Source: an uncultured Oscillospiraceae bacterium
GTDB taxonomy: Bacteria; Bacillota; Clostridia; Oscillospirales; Acutalibacteraceae
Direction of reading: 5' to 3'
Length of the DNA: 26,316 nt
Assembly (NCBI GenBank): GCA_900544375.1
Contig: UQUZ01000036.1
Location: 1 to 26,316, forward strand
The notes below the pieces were generated by a model, which was not told the origin of the DNA, did no database searches, and saw only the letters and a list, made by a program, of their open reading frames with translations. This document shows positions 15,611 through 24,181 of the stretch, one piece after another (the stretch's first letter is position 1; each line of letters opens with the position of its first letter). A program made the translations under genes and the position numbers.

Positions 15611-16828
15611 ATGGCCCGAAAAAAGGAATGCATTGCAATGCTCCTCGCAGGCGGGCAGGGAAGCCGGCTCGGTATCCTGACAAAAAATATCGCCAAGCCT
15701 GCCGTGCCCTATGGTGGAAAATACCGTATCATTGACTTTCCGCTCTCCAATTGCGTGAATTCCGGCATCGATACCGTCGGTGTTCTCACCCAGTATCAGC
15801 CGCTGGAGCTCAATGATTATATTGGCAATGGAGAGCCATGGGATCTGGACCGTGTGAACGGAGGGGTACATATCCTCTCCCCTTATCAAAAAATTCGTGG
15901 GACAGAGTGGTATAAAAATACCGCTAACGCGATCTATCAGAATATCAATTTTATCGATCGCTATGACCCTGAATATGTTGTGGTCCTCTCCGGCGATCAT
16001 ATCTATAAGATGGATTATTCCAAAATGCTTGCCTATCATAAGGAAAAGGAAGCGGCCTGTACCATCGCCATGCTCGAAGTCCCGTGGGAGGAAGCGCCCC
16101 GCTTTGGCCTGATGATGGTGAATGAAGATGGCGCCATCACAGAATTTGAGGAAAAGCCAAAGCACCCCCGCAGCAATAAGGCCTCCATGGGGGTTTACAT
16201 GTTTACTTGGGAGAAGCTGCGCCAGTATTTGCTGGATGATGAGGCCAACGAAGCCTCTGGCAACGATTTCGGGCACGATCTGATTCCAGCCATGCATGAG
16301 GCGCACGAGCGGCTTTTCGCTTTCCCCTTCGATGGCTATTGGAAAGACGTTGGCACGATTGACAGCCTGTGGGAAGCCAATCTTGACCTGCTCAACCCCA
16401 ATGTTGATCTTGACCTAAGCGACCCCGATTGGAAAATTTACTCCCGCAACCCGGTCGCTCCGCCGCACTACGTTTCTCCGGACGCCACCGTTCAGAATTC
16501 CTTGATTTCAGAAGGCGGGCTGATTGAGGGCAGTGTGGATTTCTCCGTTTTATTTGCCAACGTATCGATCGAAAAGGGCGCAGTCGTGCGTGATTCCATC
16601 CTGATGCCCGGCACGGTGGTGAAAAAAGGCGCCGTGGTGCAATATGCAATCGTCGCGGAAAATGCCGTGATTGAAGAAAACGCCGTCGTCGGCGAACGCC
16701 CGGAGGATATGGAAAACCTTTCTGATTGGGGTGTGGCTGTAGTCGGCGCAAACGTCTGCATTGGCGCAGGCACACGCGTCGCGCCGAAGGCAATGGTCGA
16801 TGAGGACCTGCCGGAGGTGACAGTTTGA
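15611..16828 (+). CDS. glgC: Glucose-1-phosphate adenylyltransferase, catalytic subunit
   Basis: A 405-residue protein that makes ADP-glucose from ATP and glucose-1-phosphate, the committed step of glycogen synthesis. The nucleotidyltransferase domain has AGGQGSRLGILT (13-24), K29 in AKPAVPYGGKYR, the substrate/metal segment SGDHIYKMDY (127-136, D129) and FEEKP (179-183). The C-terminal left-handed beta-helix (about 290-395) shows the hexapeptide pattern (GAVVRDSILMPGTVVKKGA). An AAAGGAGG site precedes the start. With GlgD it would form the mixed enzyme known from Firmicutes, where GlgC is catalytic. Confidence 0.96.
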   Translation: MARKKECIAMLLAGGQGSRLGILTKNIAKPAVPYGGKYRIIDFPLSNCVNSGIDTVGVLTQYQPLELNDYIGNGEPWDLDRVNGGVHILSPYQKIRGTEWYKNTANAIYQNINFIDRYDPEYVVVLSGDHIYKMDYSKMLAYHKEKEAACTIAMLEVPWEEAPRFGLMMVNEDGAITEFEEKPKHPRSNKASMGVYMFTWEKLRQYLLDDEANEASGNDFGHDLIPAMHEAHERLFAFPFDGYWKDVGTIDSLWEANLDLLNPNVDLDLSDPDWKIYSRNPVAPPHYVSPDATVQNSLISEGGLIEGSVDFSVLFANVSIEKGAVVRDSILMPGTVVKKGAVVQYAIVAENAVIEENAVVGERPEDMENLSDWGVAVVGANVCIGAGTRVAPKAMVDEDLPEVTV

Positions 16829-16931
16829 AAAACGTGTTTTTCAAACGGGAGTTTCGCCCTTTTTGCATCAAGGGAATCTCAAAATCTTGCTTCGCAAAAC
16901 CGCTTAAAACTCCACGGTTGGAGCGAAAGGA
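16823..16931 (+). promoter_or_regulatory. glgC-glgD intercistronic region with competing stem-loops
   Basis: A perfect palindrome with 11-base arms (16823-16833, 16836-16846) spans the glgC stop codon. Downstream, CTCCA (16910-16914) can pair with TGGAG (16919-16923), which covers the glgD ribosome site GGAG. The same bases, as AAACTCC (16907-16913), can pair instead with GGAGTTT (16848-16854). The two pairings exclude each other, which is the logic of a translational switch. This reading is from pairing only. Confidence 0.45.
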
Positions 16932-18059
16932 ATGGTTATAACTATGAGAGCGAATAATGTGTTAGGAATTATCTATTCCAACGCCTATGATTCTGTATTG
17001 AGCGAGCTGACCAATGCGCGTACCATGGGCAGCGTCCCCTTTGGCGGGCGCTACCGCCTGATTGATTTCGCGCTCTCAAATCTCGTTAACTGCGGCATCA
17101 ACAAAGTTGGCATTATTACAAAAAGCAATTATCAGTCCCTGATGGATCACATCGGCACAGGCAAACCTTGGGATCTCTCCCGCAAGCGCGGAGGCATGTT
17201 CCTCCTCCCGCCCTTTAACAATAGCCACACTGGTATGTACCGCGACCGAATCCAGGCGCTCAGGGGCATTATGCGCTTTTTAGAGCAATCAAAAGAGGAA
17301 TATATCGTCCTGATGGATACCAACGTGGTTTGCAATTTTGATCTCAACGATATGTGCCGCGCTCATACGGAGAGCGGGGCCGATATCACCATTGCCTACC
17401 ACCACGGCCGCGCGCCGCGGCTGGATGATTTGATGACCTTCACCTTTGAGGAAAATCAGAAGGTTGCCAAAATTGCGCTTGACCCTAAAACGAGCAATCC
17501 AGTCGATTACGCAATGAATATCATCCTAATCAGCAAAGCGTTGCTGACCCGCCTGATTAACAACGCTGTGAGCCTCAATCAGGACAGCTTCGTGCGGGAT
17601 GTCATTCAGCACAATCTCAAGCGCCTAAACATCTACGGCTATGAGGTATCCGGTTTTACAAGCGTGTTTGACTCTTTGCAGAGTTATTATGATATCAGCA
17701 TGAGCCTGCTGGATCCAGCCAATTGCCAGGAGCTCTTCACACGCGAACGCCCGGTTTACACCAAGGTGCGCGACGATATGCCGGCAATTTACGGCCTTGG
17801 CTCTACAGTCAAAAACTCACTGGTGGCAGATGGGTGCAGCATCGACGGCGAAGTGGAAAACTGCATCCTATTCCGTGGCGTTCAAATTGGCAAGGGCGCT
17901 GTGGTGCGTAATTCTATCATCATGCAGGGCACTTACATCAGCGAGGGCGTTCATCTCGACTGCGTCATTGCCGATAAGAGCGTAGTCGTTCGCCCGCACA
18001 AAACGGTAACAGGCACCAGCACTTACCCTGTTTATATTGGCAAAGGCATCGTGATCTAA
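16932..18059 (+). CDS. glgD: Glucose-1-phosphate adenylyltransferase, regulatory subunit GlgD
   Basis: A 375-residue GlgC relative. The catalytic GGxGxRL loop is missing (the equivalent part reads YSNAYDSVLSELTNARTMG), and the substrate segment is VLMDTNVVCNFD instead of GDHIYKMD, whereas VPFGGRYRLIDFALSNLVNCG is kept. The C-terminal beta-helix is present (GKGAVVRNSIIMQGTYISEG). This is the GlgD pattern: a largely non-catalytic partner that raises GlgC activity in Firmicutes. Start ATG 16932 has GGAG eight bases upstream; a second in-frame ATG at 16944 is possible. The gene follows glgC by 103 bp and precedes glgA by 50 bp. Confidence 0.93.
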   Translation: MVITMRANNVLGIIYSNAYDSVLSELTNARTMGSVPFGGRYRLIDFALSNLVNCGINKVGIITKSNYQSLMDHIGTGKPWDLSRKRGGMFLLPPFNNSHTGMYRDRIQALRGIMRFLEQSKEEYIVLMDTNVVCNFDLNDMCRAHTESGADITIAYHHGRAPRLDDLMTFTFEENQKVAKIALDPKTSNPVDYAMNIILISKALLTRLINNAVSLNQDSFVRDVIQHNLKRLNIYGYEVSGFTSVFDSLQSYYDISMSLLDPANCQELFTRERPVYTKVRDDMPAIYGLGSTVKNSLVADGCSIDGEVENCILFRGVQIGKGAVVRNSIIMQGTYISEGVHLDCVIADKSVVVRPHKTVTGTSTYPVYIGKGIVI

Positions 18060-18109
18060 GGCTAGAATTTGCGTTGATCCCATGATGCGTCTGAAAAGGA
18101 GGATTCATT

Positions 18110-19534
18110 TTGAAGGTTTTATTTGTTGCGAGCGAGGCGCTCCCCTTTATCGCCAGCGGCGGTTTGGGCGATGTTGCAGGGAGTCTTCCCCAGGCGCTGC
18201 GTAAGCGGCTGATCGGCTGCCGCGTTGTCATGCCTTTATATGCCACGATCCCGCAGGAGATGCGTGACAGTATGCATTTTATTGCAAGCCTGTCTGTGCC
18301 CGTAGCGTGGCGCAGGCAATACTGCGGCATATTTGAAGCCAAAGCCAATGGCGTTACCTATTACCTGCTCGATAACCAGTATTATTTCAAGCGGGATACG
18401 ATCTATGGCCATTACGACGATGCCGAGCGTTTCGCCTTTTTCTCCCGCGCAGCGCTTGAAATGCTGCCTTATATTGATTTTCATCCCGATATCATCCACT
18501 GCAATGATTGGCAAAGCGCTCTAACACCGGTTTATTACTCGCTGATGTATGCGCACCGCGAGGGATATCAAAATATCAAAACGCTTTTCACCATCCATAA
18601 TATTCAGTATCAAGGCGTATACGGCAAAGAGATCTTGGAGGATGTGCTCGGCATTGCCCAGCGAGATGAGGCGCTTTTGGAATATGACGGTGACGTTAAC
18701 TTTATGAAAGGCGCGATCGAATGCGCCAACCGGGTTTCCACTGTCAGCCCCTCCTATGCGCAGGAAATCCTTGATCCATGGTACAGCCACGGCCTCGACA
18801 CCATTCTCAACCAGCGCTCCTGGAAGCTCAGTGGGATTCTCAATGGCATCGATACCATCAGCTATGATCCTGCCACAGATCAATCGCTCTTTACCAATTA
18901 TTCTGCGGAGGATCCGGCCGGAAAGATGAGCAACAAGCTCGGCCTGCAAGAATATATGGGCCTTCCTGTACGGGAGGATGTTCCTTTAATGGGTATGGTA
19001 TCGCGCTTAGTTTCTCATAAGGGGCTTGATCTGGTCAAGGCTGTGCTCGACGAGCTGCTGGAAACCACGGATATACAGGTCGTCGTGCTTGGCTCAGGAG
19101 ATTGGGAGTATGAAAATTTCTTCCGTGAGGCGGCCGCGCGCCACCCTGGTAAGCTTGCCATCCGCATCGGTTTTGTGCCGGATCTGGCGCGCAAAATTTA
19201 TGCGGGGAGCGACCTATTCCTGATGCCCTCTAAAAGCGAGCCCTGCGGGCTCTCCCAGATGGTTGCGCTGCGCTATGGCTCCATTCCGATTGTGCGGGAA
19301 ACAGGCGGTCTGCGCGACAGCATAAAGGATAGCGGCGATGGGGAAGGCAACGGCTTTACCTTTGCCAATTATAACGCGCATGAAATGCTCCACACGATCC
19401 GCCGCGCCTTGGAAGGCTATCAAAATCAAGAGGGTTGGGCGATGCTTGTCAAGCGTGCACTGGAGTGCGACTGTAGTTGGGGCCGCTCGGCCAATGCATA
19501 TATCCGGCTCTATAAATCCATGTTGGAAGGCTAA
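18110..19534 (+). CDS. glgA: Glycogen synthase (ADP-glucose, GT5)
   Basis: A 474-residue enzyme that adds glucose from ADP-glucose to growing glycogen. The start is TTG 18110, fixed by AAAGGAGG seven bases upstream. N-terminal SEALPFIASGGLGDVAGSLP corresponds to the KxGGL loop, but the lysine position is A15. Other signatures are HCNDWQSAL (130-138), TIHNIQYQG (161-169), SRLVSHKGLDL (298-308, K304) and the C-terminal SKSEPCGLSQMVALRYG (374-390, E377) with RETGGLRDS. Last gene of the glg operon and followed by a hairpin. No glycogen phosphorylase or debranching gene is in the window. Confidence 0.95.
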   Translation: MKVLFVASEALPFIASGGLGDVAGSLPQALRKRLIGCRVVMPLYATIPQEMRDSMHFIASLSVPVAWRRQYCGIFEAKANGVTYYLLDNQYYFKRDTIYGHYDDAERFAFFSRAALEMLPYIDFHPDIIHCNDWQSALTPVYYSLMYAHREGYQNIKTLFTIHNIQYQGVYGKEILEDVLGIAQRDEALLEYDGDVNFMKGAIECANRVSTVSPSYAQEILDPWYSHGLDTILNQRSWKLSGILNGIDTISYDPATDQSLFTNYSAEDPAGKMSNKLGLQEYMGLPVREDVPLMGMVSRLVSHKGLDLVKAVLDELLETTDIQVVVLGSGDWEYENFFREAAARHPGKLAIRIGFVPDLARKIYAGSDLFLMPSKSEPCGLSQMVALRYGSIPIVRETGGLRDSIKDSGDGEGNGFTFANYNAHEMLHTIRRALEGYQNQEGWAMLVKRALECDCSWGRSANAYIRLYKSMLEG

Positions 19535-19551
19535 ATGCGTATCATAAGCGA

Positions 19552-19597
19552 GCGCACAGCAAAATGCTGCATTTGCATCTTGCTGTGCGCTTATTAT
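19552..19597 (+). terminator. Hairpin ending the glg operon
   Basis: GCGCACAGCAA (19552-19562) and TTGCTGTGCGC (19580-19590) form a perfect 11-bp stem with a 17-base loop, followed by TTATTAT. The T tract is short, so termination strength is uncertain. It lies 17 bp after glgA. Confidence 0.75.
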
Positions 19598-19735
19598 GCT
19601 ATAATAGCGTAATGATCCCCTCTATCCACTTATCAGGGTCCATTGAAGCTTTCATCCACCCAAACTGTGTTTTTTGCTTTGGGGCAGAAACATTGCTTGA
19701 AATTTTGGCACAAGAAGGCGCCAGCAGGCCCCACG

Positions 19736-20365
19736 TTACCGCAACTCTCCGCCGGATAAATACTGGTCAACATTGCGCCTTATGTAATTTTCCGCTTCCA
19801 AGATCAGCGTTTGCATGCACTGCGGCAGCTTATCCTCATGCGCCGCCACCGCCACTTCGGATCCTGAGTTTATAATAGAGCGCGCAATTGCCTCCATCAT
19901 CCCGCTAGTGAGCAGTTCTGCTGCCTGCGGATCAAAGTGGATCGCATCCTTTGAGAGAAACCCAGCCTGTGAAGAAGTGACCATTCCGTTATAAACAGAC
20001 AGTGCAAACAACCACTGCATACGGTCGCCCAGAACAGTATCCCATTCAAGATTGACTGCCTCCAACAACCGTGAGGCCGCACGGTAAATCGTGCTGATGC
20101 TCATTTCACGATCCTGTTCCAGCTCATCCGAAATAAAAAAGCCTGTCAACCCCGTTCGGCTTTCGCTATATCCCAGCAGATAATCACAGGTTACGTGATA
20201 GAGCTTTGCCGCACGTGTCACGAAATCCAGCCCGCACTCCCGTATTCCCTTCTCATAATGCGATAAGAGCGCCTGTGATACGCCAAGGCGGGCGGCCGCC
20301 TCCTTTTGGCTCAGGCCACGTTCCTTCCGCAATAGCACCATCCGCGTCGGAAAGCATTTGTTCAT
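19736..20365 (-). CDS. XRE-family regulator with a C-terminal sensor-like region
   Basis: A 209-residue protein. I place the start at ATG 20365 (MNKCFPTRM), with GGGGG nine bases upstream; the open frame continues to 21100 only because it runs antisense through the next gene. Residues 8-66 are a full HTH_3 domain: VLLRKERGLSQKEAAARLGV, the recognition helix SQALLSHYEKG, then DFVTRAAKLYHVTCDYLLGYSES. Residues 80-209 are mainly helical and resemble no family I can name. The promoter has a palindrome over its -10 box, so autoregulation is likely, and the divergent phosphatase-like gene may be its target. Confidence 0.85.
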   Translation of the reverse strand: MNKCFPTRMVLLRKERGLSQKEAAARLGVSQALLSHYEKGIRECGLDFVTRAAKLYHVTCDYLLGYSESRTGLTGFFISDELEQDREMSISTIYRAASRLLEAVNLEWDTVLGDRMQWLFALSVYNGMVTSSQAGFLSKDAIHFDPQAAELLTSGMMEAIARSIINSGSEVAVAAHEDKLPQCMQTLILEAENYIRRNVDQYLSGGELR

Positions 20366-20410
20366 CCTCTTGAACCCCCATAAATAATACGCATCGTATA
20401 TTGTAAAATA

Positions 20411-20439
20411 ATTATAAGGGACTACCCCTAATTTGTACA
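20411..20439 (-). promoter_or_regulatory. Promoter of the 209-residue XRE gene with an operator-like palindrome
   Basis: On the minus strand TGTACA (20434-20439) and TATAAT (20411-20416) are 17 bp apart. In the spacer AAGGGA-CTA-CCCCTA (20416-20430) matches the left half of the AAGGGA-N3-TCCCTT sites at 2858-2897 exactly and the right half at four of six positions. Confidence 0.55.
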
Positions 20440-20482
20440 TAGTGATTACTGACAAAAAACGATAAAATAATTTGGAGGAAAA

Positions 20483-21181
20483 ATGAAGACATATCAAATC
20501 CATCTGATCCGCAACGGCCGCACGGACGACAGCACCTCCGGCCGTTACATTGGCCATACCGACGCCATTTTGAGCCCGGAGGGTGTTGCTGAACTCCACC
20601 GGCTCAAGGAACAAGCGGATTATCCCTATGTGGAGGCCGTTTTTACAAGCCCGCTCAAGCGCTGCACGCAAACGGCACACGCGATCTATCCAGAGCGTGA
20701 AGCCATTGTTATGCGCGAACTCATTGAATATGATTTCGGTGAATATGAAGGTAAAACGCCGGAGCAGCTCGCCGATGACGAAGGCTTTGCCTCTTGGCTT
20801 GCTGGTGGGCCGGATGCCGCCCCGCCTTTCGGAGAGAGCAACGCGGAGTTTTCCACGCGGGTATGCAGCTGTTTTCTCAAAATTGCCGAAGGTATGATGA
20901 AAACCAATGTGACCAATGCCGCAATCGTCACGCATGGCGGCGTTATTATGACGATCCTCGCCGCCTTTGGGATCCCCGAATTGCCTATGCCTGAATGGCG
21001 TACCCCAAGCGGTTGTGGTTATACGGTGCGTATTACGCCATCCATATGGATGCGCGGCCAAAAAGCCGAGGTCATCGCAGAAATTCCCACCTTTCCACAA
21101 GAGGAGGATCTACCGGATCTTTCCACCGAAGCGTTTTATGTGGATTTAGAGGAGCTGCGGCAGGAGGAACACGACGCCTAA
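20483..21181 (+). CDS. Histidine-phosphatase-superfamily protein with RHG changed to RNG
   Basis: A 232-residue phosphoglycerate-mutase-like protein; start ATG after TTGGAGG. Family features are R10 in HLIRNGRT, SPLKRCTQTA (56-65, R60), the acidic EYDFGEYEG (82-90) and the second histidine H151 in IVTHGGV. The first motif normally reads RHG, where the histidine becomes phosphorylated; here residue 11 is Asn (codon AAC, one base from CAC). A classical phosphohistidine mechanism would not be possible, so it may be a non-catalytic binder or use another route. Residues 195-232 form an acidic tail. It is divergent from an XRE regulator and is followed by a very strong terminator, so it is transcribed alone. 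Confidence 0.85.
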   Translation: MKTYQIHLIRNGRTDDSTSGRYIGHTDAILSPEGVAELHRLKEQADYPYVEAVFTSPLKRCTQTAHAIYPEREAIVMRELIEYDFGEYEGKTPEQLADDEGFASWLAGGPDAAPPFGESNAEFSTRVCSCFLKIAEGMMKTNVTNAAIVTHGGVIMTILAAFGIPELPMPEWRTPSGCGYTVRITPSIWMRGQKAEVIAEIPTFPQEEDLPDLSTEAFYVDLEELRQEEHDA

Positions 21182-21191
21182 CCCCAAAAAC

Positions 21192-21229
21192 AAATGGGCA
21201 GCTGCAAAGCCTTTTGCAGCTGCCCATTT
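21192..21229 (+). terminator. Very strong terminator hairpin after the phosphatase-like gene
   Basis: AAATGGGCAGCTGCAA (21192-21207) and TTGCAGCTGCCCATTT (21214-21229) are perfect 16-base arms with a six-base loop. A and T runs at the two ends would also let it act on the minus strand. Confidence 0.88.
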
Positions 21230-21316
21230 CATCTTTAAACCGCCTGATCCCATCAAACAAACCCACATGCCCCGCTCTGTATCAAACATAGCGTTCACCA
21301 TGAGGCTGTGTGGCAC

Positions 21317-21356
21317 AAAAATGCCCGGCAACCTCTATCATATAGCTGCCGGGCAT
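21317..21356 (-). terminator. Terminator of the surface-protein gene
   Basis: ATGCCCGGCA (21321-21330) and TGCCGGGCAT (21347-21356) form a perfect ten-base stem. On the minus strand it is followed by a run of U from the A run at 21317-21321. It lies about 120 bp past the stop codon; the gap holds no gene. Confidence 0.8.
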
Positions 21357-21476
21357 CGAATCGATCGTCTATTTTTTATCACGATGCGAAGCGAGTAACA
21401 AAGCAAGGCTTGCCACGACCACACGGATCACAGGGATACGCATCGCTCATGGGAGCGGGCGGTTCACGGCTATTTT

Positions 21477-24041
21477 TTATCCGCGCTTTTTGCGGCTGAA
21501 CGTCATCGTTCCAGCCGCGCCGATCACCAGCACCGCAAGCATCGCAACCGACGCGCCGCTGCCAGTGCCCGGAATATCCACGTTGTCGGGGCCGGTGGGG
21601 GCTTGTGTTGCATCCTTCTGGGTGAAAGCAGTTGGGGCTTCTCCTTCCGTGCCTGAGGCGTCTGGGTTAGAGGGGCTCTGCTCACCGGGCTCTGCCGTAT
21701 CCGGCTCCGTCGGCTCAGATGCCGCCGCTCCACGCGTCACTGTCAGCACGTAAACATCCGTCACACTGCCGTCAATGGAGGTCGTTTCAATTCGGATGAT
21801 GTTCTCTCCGTTTTTCAGCGCAATAGTTACTGCCGCTCCATCGCTTTCCCGTCCATTTACAAGCACCTGCGTGCCGGGATCAGCGCCAAGAGCCGTTAGA
21901 GAAAGCTCCGTTACATTCTGGTCTACAGTGGCCTGATACGCCTTTACATTCCGCTCAAAAGAGAGGTTGAGCTGCGGTGAGGAGAGCGTTTTCAGCTCTG
22001 CCGTGATTTCGTTCAGCTTCCACAGCTGCCCGCCATAATAAGGGTTTGCCGTGCCGAGATACAAGCCGTCTGAGCCCGCGATAAAGGAGCGGCAACCGTA
22101 ATTATATTTATCATGGAAGCCGTCGTTCAGAATTTCTTGATAATGAACGCCGTCCTCTGTCTGATACAGGTCAAACCCACCGTCGGCCTCCATAATCGCA
22201 TTGGAGATGCGGATGTACCGCTCCAGCCCTTCGGTATCAATATTGGCCAATGTATTATAGATAGAACGCAGCGCATTGAGGCCTTGGAGCTGATCGCCAA
22301 GGGATTGGGCTAAGTCGGAATTCACAATCTTATCTAAGATGGGGCGGATCTTATCAAACGCCTTTTTGAATTGAAGAGATATCTCCAGCAGCTGCTTCAC
22401 GGAGGCTTCTGTTGCCTTCTTGTTCACCATGCTATTGAGCGTGCCCAGCACCTGAACAAGCATATCTGTCGTCTTAGAATCAATCACCGTCTCCTTCTTC
22501 AGGAGGTTGATCAGATCCACAGCAGAACGGATTTGATGCTCGCAATCATCGGCATCCATTCCAATCAAATCGCCGTTGGTCAGGAAGGTGAAGTAATGAT
22601 TCAGGGTGGATGCGTCAAACGTGCCGAAGAGCAGCTTGCCGTTATATTCCGTTGCACGCCAGATATACTGCATGCAGCCGAGCTCCGTGCTGTTGGAGAA
22701 GGCATGCAGCGTTTCGGAAAGGTAATTCCCCTTCTCCCGATTAAAATATTGATCTGGTGAGCCCATTACCATTTGCATTTTGCCATCTGAAGTGAGGCGG
22801 TAAATCGAGGCCTGATTTTTCATGCTGTTTTCCATCGTTTTCAGGCCTTCAAAATAGGCGTTGATATCCTGTGTGCGCACCAATTTAACCAATGAGAAGA
22901 TCGCCTTGACCATTGCATCAAACGCATTGGAAAGCGTGTAGTAATAAAGATCACCCTGATACACAATCGGGGACATAACGTAGTTGAGCGGATTGCCAAA
23001 GCCTGCTGGATAGATCGGGTCACCCTGCTTGCCAAGGCCATCCCCGATGAACTCCGTCCACTTCCATCCATATTCATTTGCGCCGGGCTGCCCCTTGCCA
23101 ACCTCAACGCCCTGATACACCACCGCGCCGATCGTTGTCATCAGAGAGAGGTAAACCGTATCCTGATACACCACCAAATCCCACACGTCGCCTGAATTGC
23201 TGATATATTTCTCTAACGTATATGGGTAAAAATCATCCGGCCCGGCAATAGTATCAAAATGCGTTCCGTCTGTCGTCGTCTGAATTCGGACTGCGGAGGT
23301 AACGCCTTGCGCAATCTCCTCATGCGAGAGCTGAGATGCATCCGTGCCGCCGATGTAAAGCCGCTCTCCATCATCCGTCACGTCATAGGCCCGAATATTG
23401 CCCATGCCGGTCTCTGCGGGCTTGGTCATATGTACAAGGATTTCCGGCAAATCACCCGGCTGAAAATCCGGCCCAATACGCAGCAGCATTGTGTTCGCTG
23501 TGCCTGTTGTGCCAAAATAGAGGTTCCCCTTGAATTCCACGCACATACGGTAGCCGGTAATATCGTTGAATGGAGCAGGCATGTCCGCATTTGGCTCAAA
23601 TACGGTTTCCATCTTGCCAGTTGTCTTGTTATACCGTACGATCACACCGCCCTTTCCCTGCTCGTCCTTCGGCGTCAGGGCCAATTCTCCATTGGTAAAC
23701 GTATCGACGAACTGCCGCACGGTATCCATCGGAATTTTATCACCATACGCATGAATGTATAATTCGATCGTACTGCCCACCAAATTTCGGTTGGAGCCAA
23801 CATAAATATAATCCCCCAGCTCGCCGGTCGCCCATGCATAGCTGTTGAAGCGATCGCCCGGCGTTACAAGGCCGTCCGCCTCGCCTTCCCCCGCGGTAGG
23901 GTTGGAAAGCTTTTGCATGTAATACCCGTTTTGCGAGATGGTAATTCGATCGTTTCCGGCTATGGACGCCATTGGCACCATCAAAATAGACAGCACTAAA
24001 ATCATGCTGACCACTCCCGCAATCCGCTTTTTCCACGTCAT
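21477..24041 (-). CDS. Large secreted surface protein with IPGTG sorting signal and cadherin-like domain
   Basis: An 854-residue protein starting at ATG 24041, chosen because AAGGAGG lies seven bases upstream; a frame extends 14 codons more without a ribosome site. The signal peptide (MTWKKRIAGVV then a hydrophobic core) probably ends after A28. Residues about 75-485 and 622-676 hold repeated short strands of the kind YIYVGSN, LYFGTTG, LYIGGTD, LLFGTFD and LYLGTANPY, which suggests a beta-propeller-like fold. A mostly helical insertion lies at about 497-618. Residues 691-769 look like a cadherin-like beta-sandwich domain (PF12733 type). After a Pro/Glu/Thr linker, IPGTG (823-827), a hydrophobic stretch and RKKRG form a sortase signal. 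Ligand unknown; cell-wall display is inferred. Confidence 0.85.
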   Translation of the reverse strand: MTWKKRIAGVVSMILVLSILMVPMASIAGNDRITISQNGYYMQKLSNPTAGEGEADGLVTPGDRFNSYAWATGELGDYIYVGSNRNLVGSTIELYIHAYGDKIPMDTVRQFVDTFTNGELALTPKDEQGKGGVIVRYNKTTGKMETVFEPNADMPAPFNDITGYRMCVEFKGNLYFGTTGTANTMLLRIGPDFQPGDLPEILVHMTKPAETGMGNIRAYDVTDDGERLYIGGTDASQLSHEEIAQGVTSAVRIQTTTDGTHFDTIAGPDDFYPYTLEKYISNSGDVWDLVVYQDTVYLSLMTTIGAVVYQGVEVGKGQPGANEYGWKWTEFIGDGLGKQGDPIYPAGFGNPLNYVMSPIVYQGDLYYYTLSNAFDAMVKAIFSLVKLVRTQDINAYFEGLKTMENSMKNQASIYRLTSDGKMQMVMGSPDQYFNREKGNYLSETLHAFSNSTELGCMQYIWRATEYNGKLLFGTFDASTLNHYFTFLTNGDLIGMDADDCEHQIRSAVDLINLLKKETVIDSKTTDMLVQVLGTLNSMVNKKATEASVKQLLEISLQFKKAFDKIRPILDKIVNSDLAQSLGDQLQGLNALRSIYNTLANIDTEGLERYIRISNAIMEADGGFDLYQTEDGVHYQEILNDGFHDKYNYGCRSFIAGSDGLYLGTANPYYGGQLWKLNEITAELKTLSSPQLNLSFERNVKAYQATVDQNVTELSLTALGADPGTQVLVNGRESDGAAVTIALKNGENIIRIETTSIDGSVTDVYVLTVTRGAAASEPTEPDTAEPGEQSPSNPDASGTEGEAPTAFTQKDATQAPTGPDNVDIPGTGSGASVAMLAVLVIGAAGTMTFSRKKRG

Positions 24042-24084
24042 AGAAATGCCTCCTTTTTTCCTCAAAGATAATCTTTGCGGCATT

Positions 24085-24090
24085 ATTATA
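24085..24090 (-). promoter_or_regulatory. -10 box candidate for the surface-protein gene
   Basis: A perfect TATAAT on the minus strand, 44 bp upstream of the start codon, within very AT-rich DNA. The hexamer 17 bp upstream (AATTTT) is a poor -35 box, so the promoter may depend on an activator or on the AT-rich upstream DNA. Confidence 0.45.
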
Positions 24091-24181
24091 TACAGTTTTT
24101 AAAATATAAAATTTTCGAATAAGAAATTAATAAAAATGTTATATAAAAAAATCATTTAATTATTTAAATTTTTGACTGATT

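Noticed and set aside
20366..21100. Upstream extension of the 209-residue XRE regulator to 454 residues
   Set aside because: The extension is antisense to the phosphatase-like gene and crosses the regulator's own promoter; the regulator starts at 20365.
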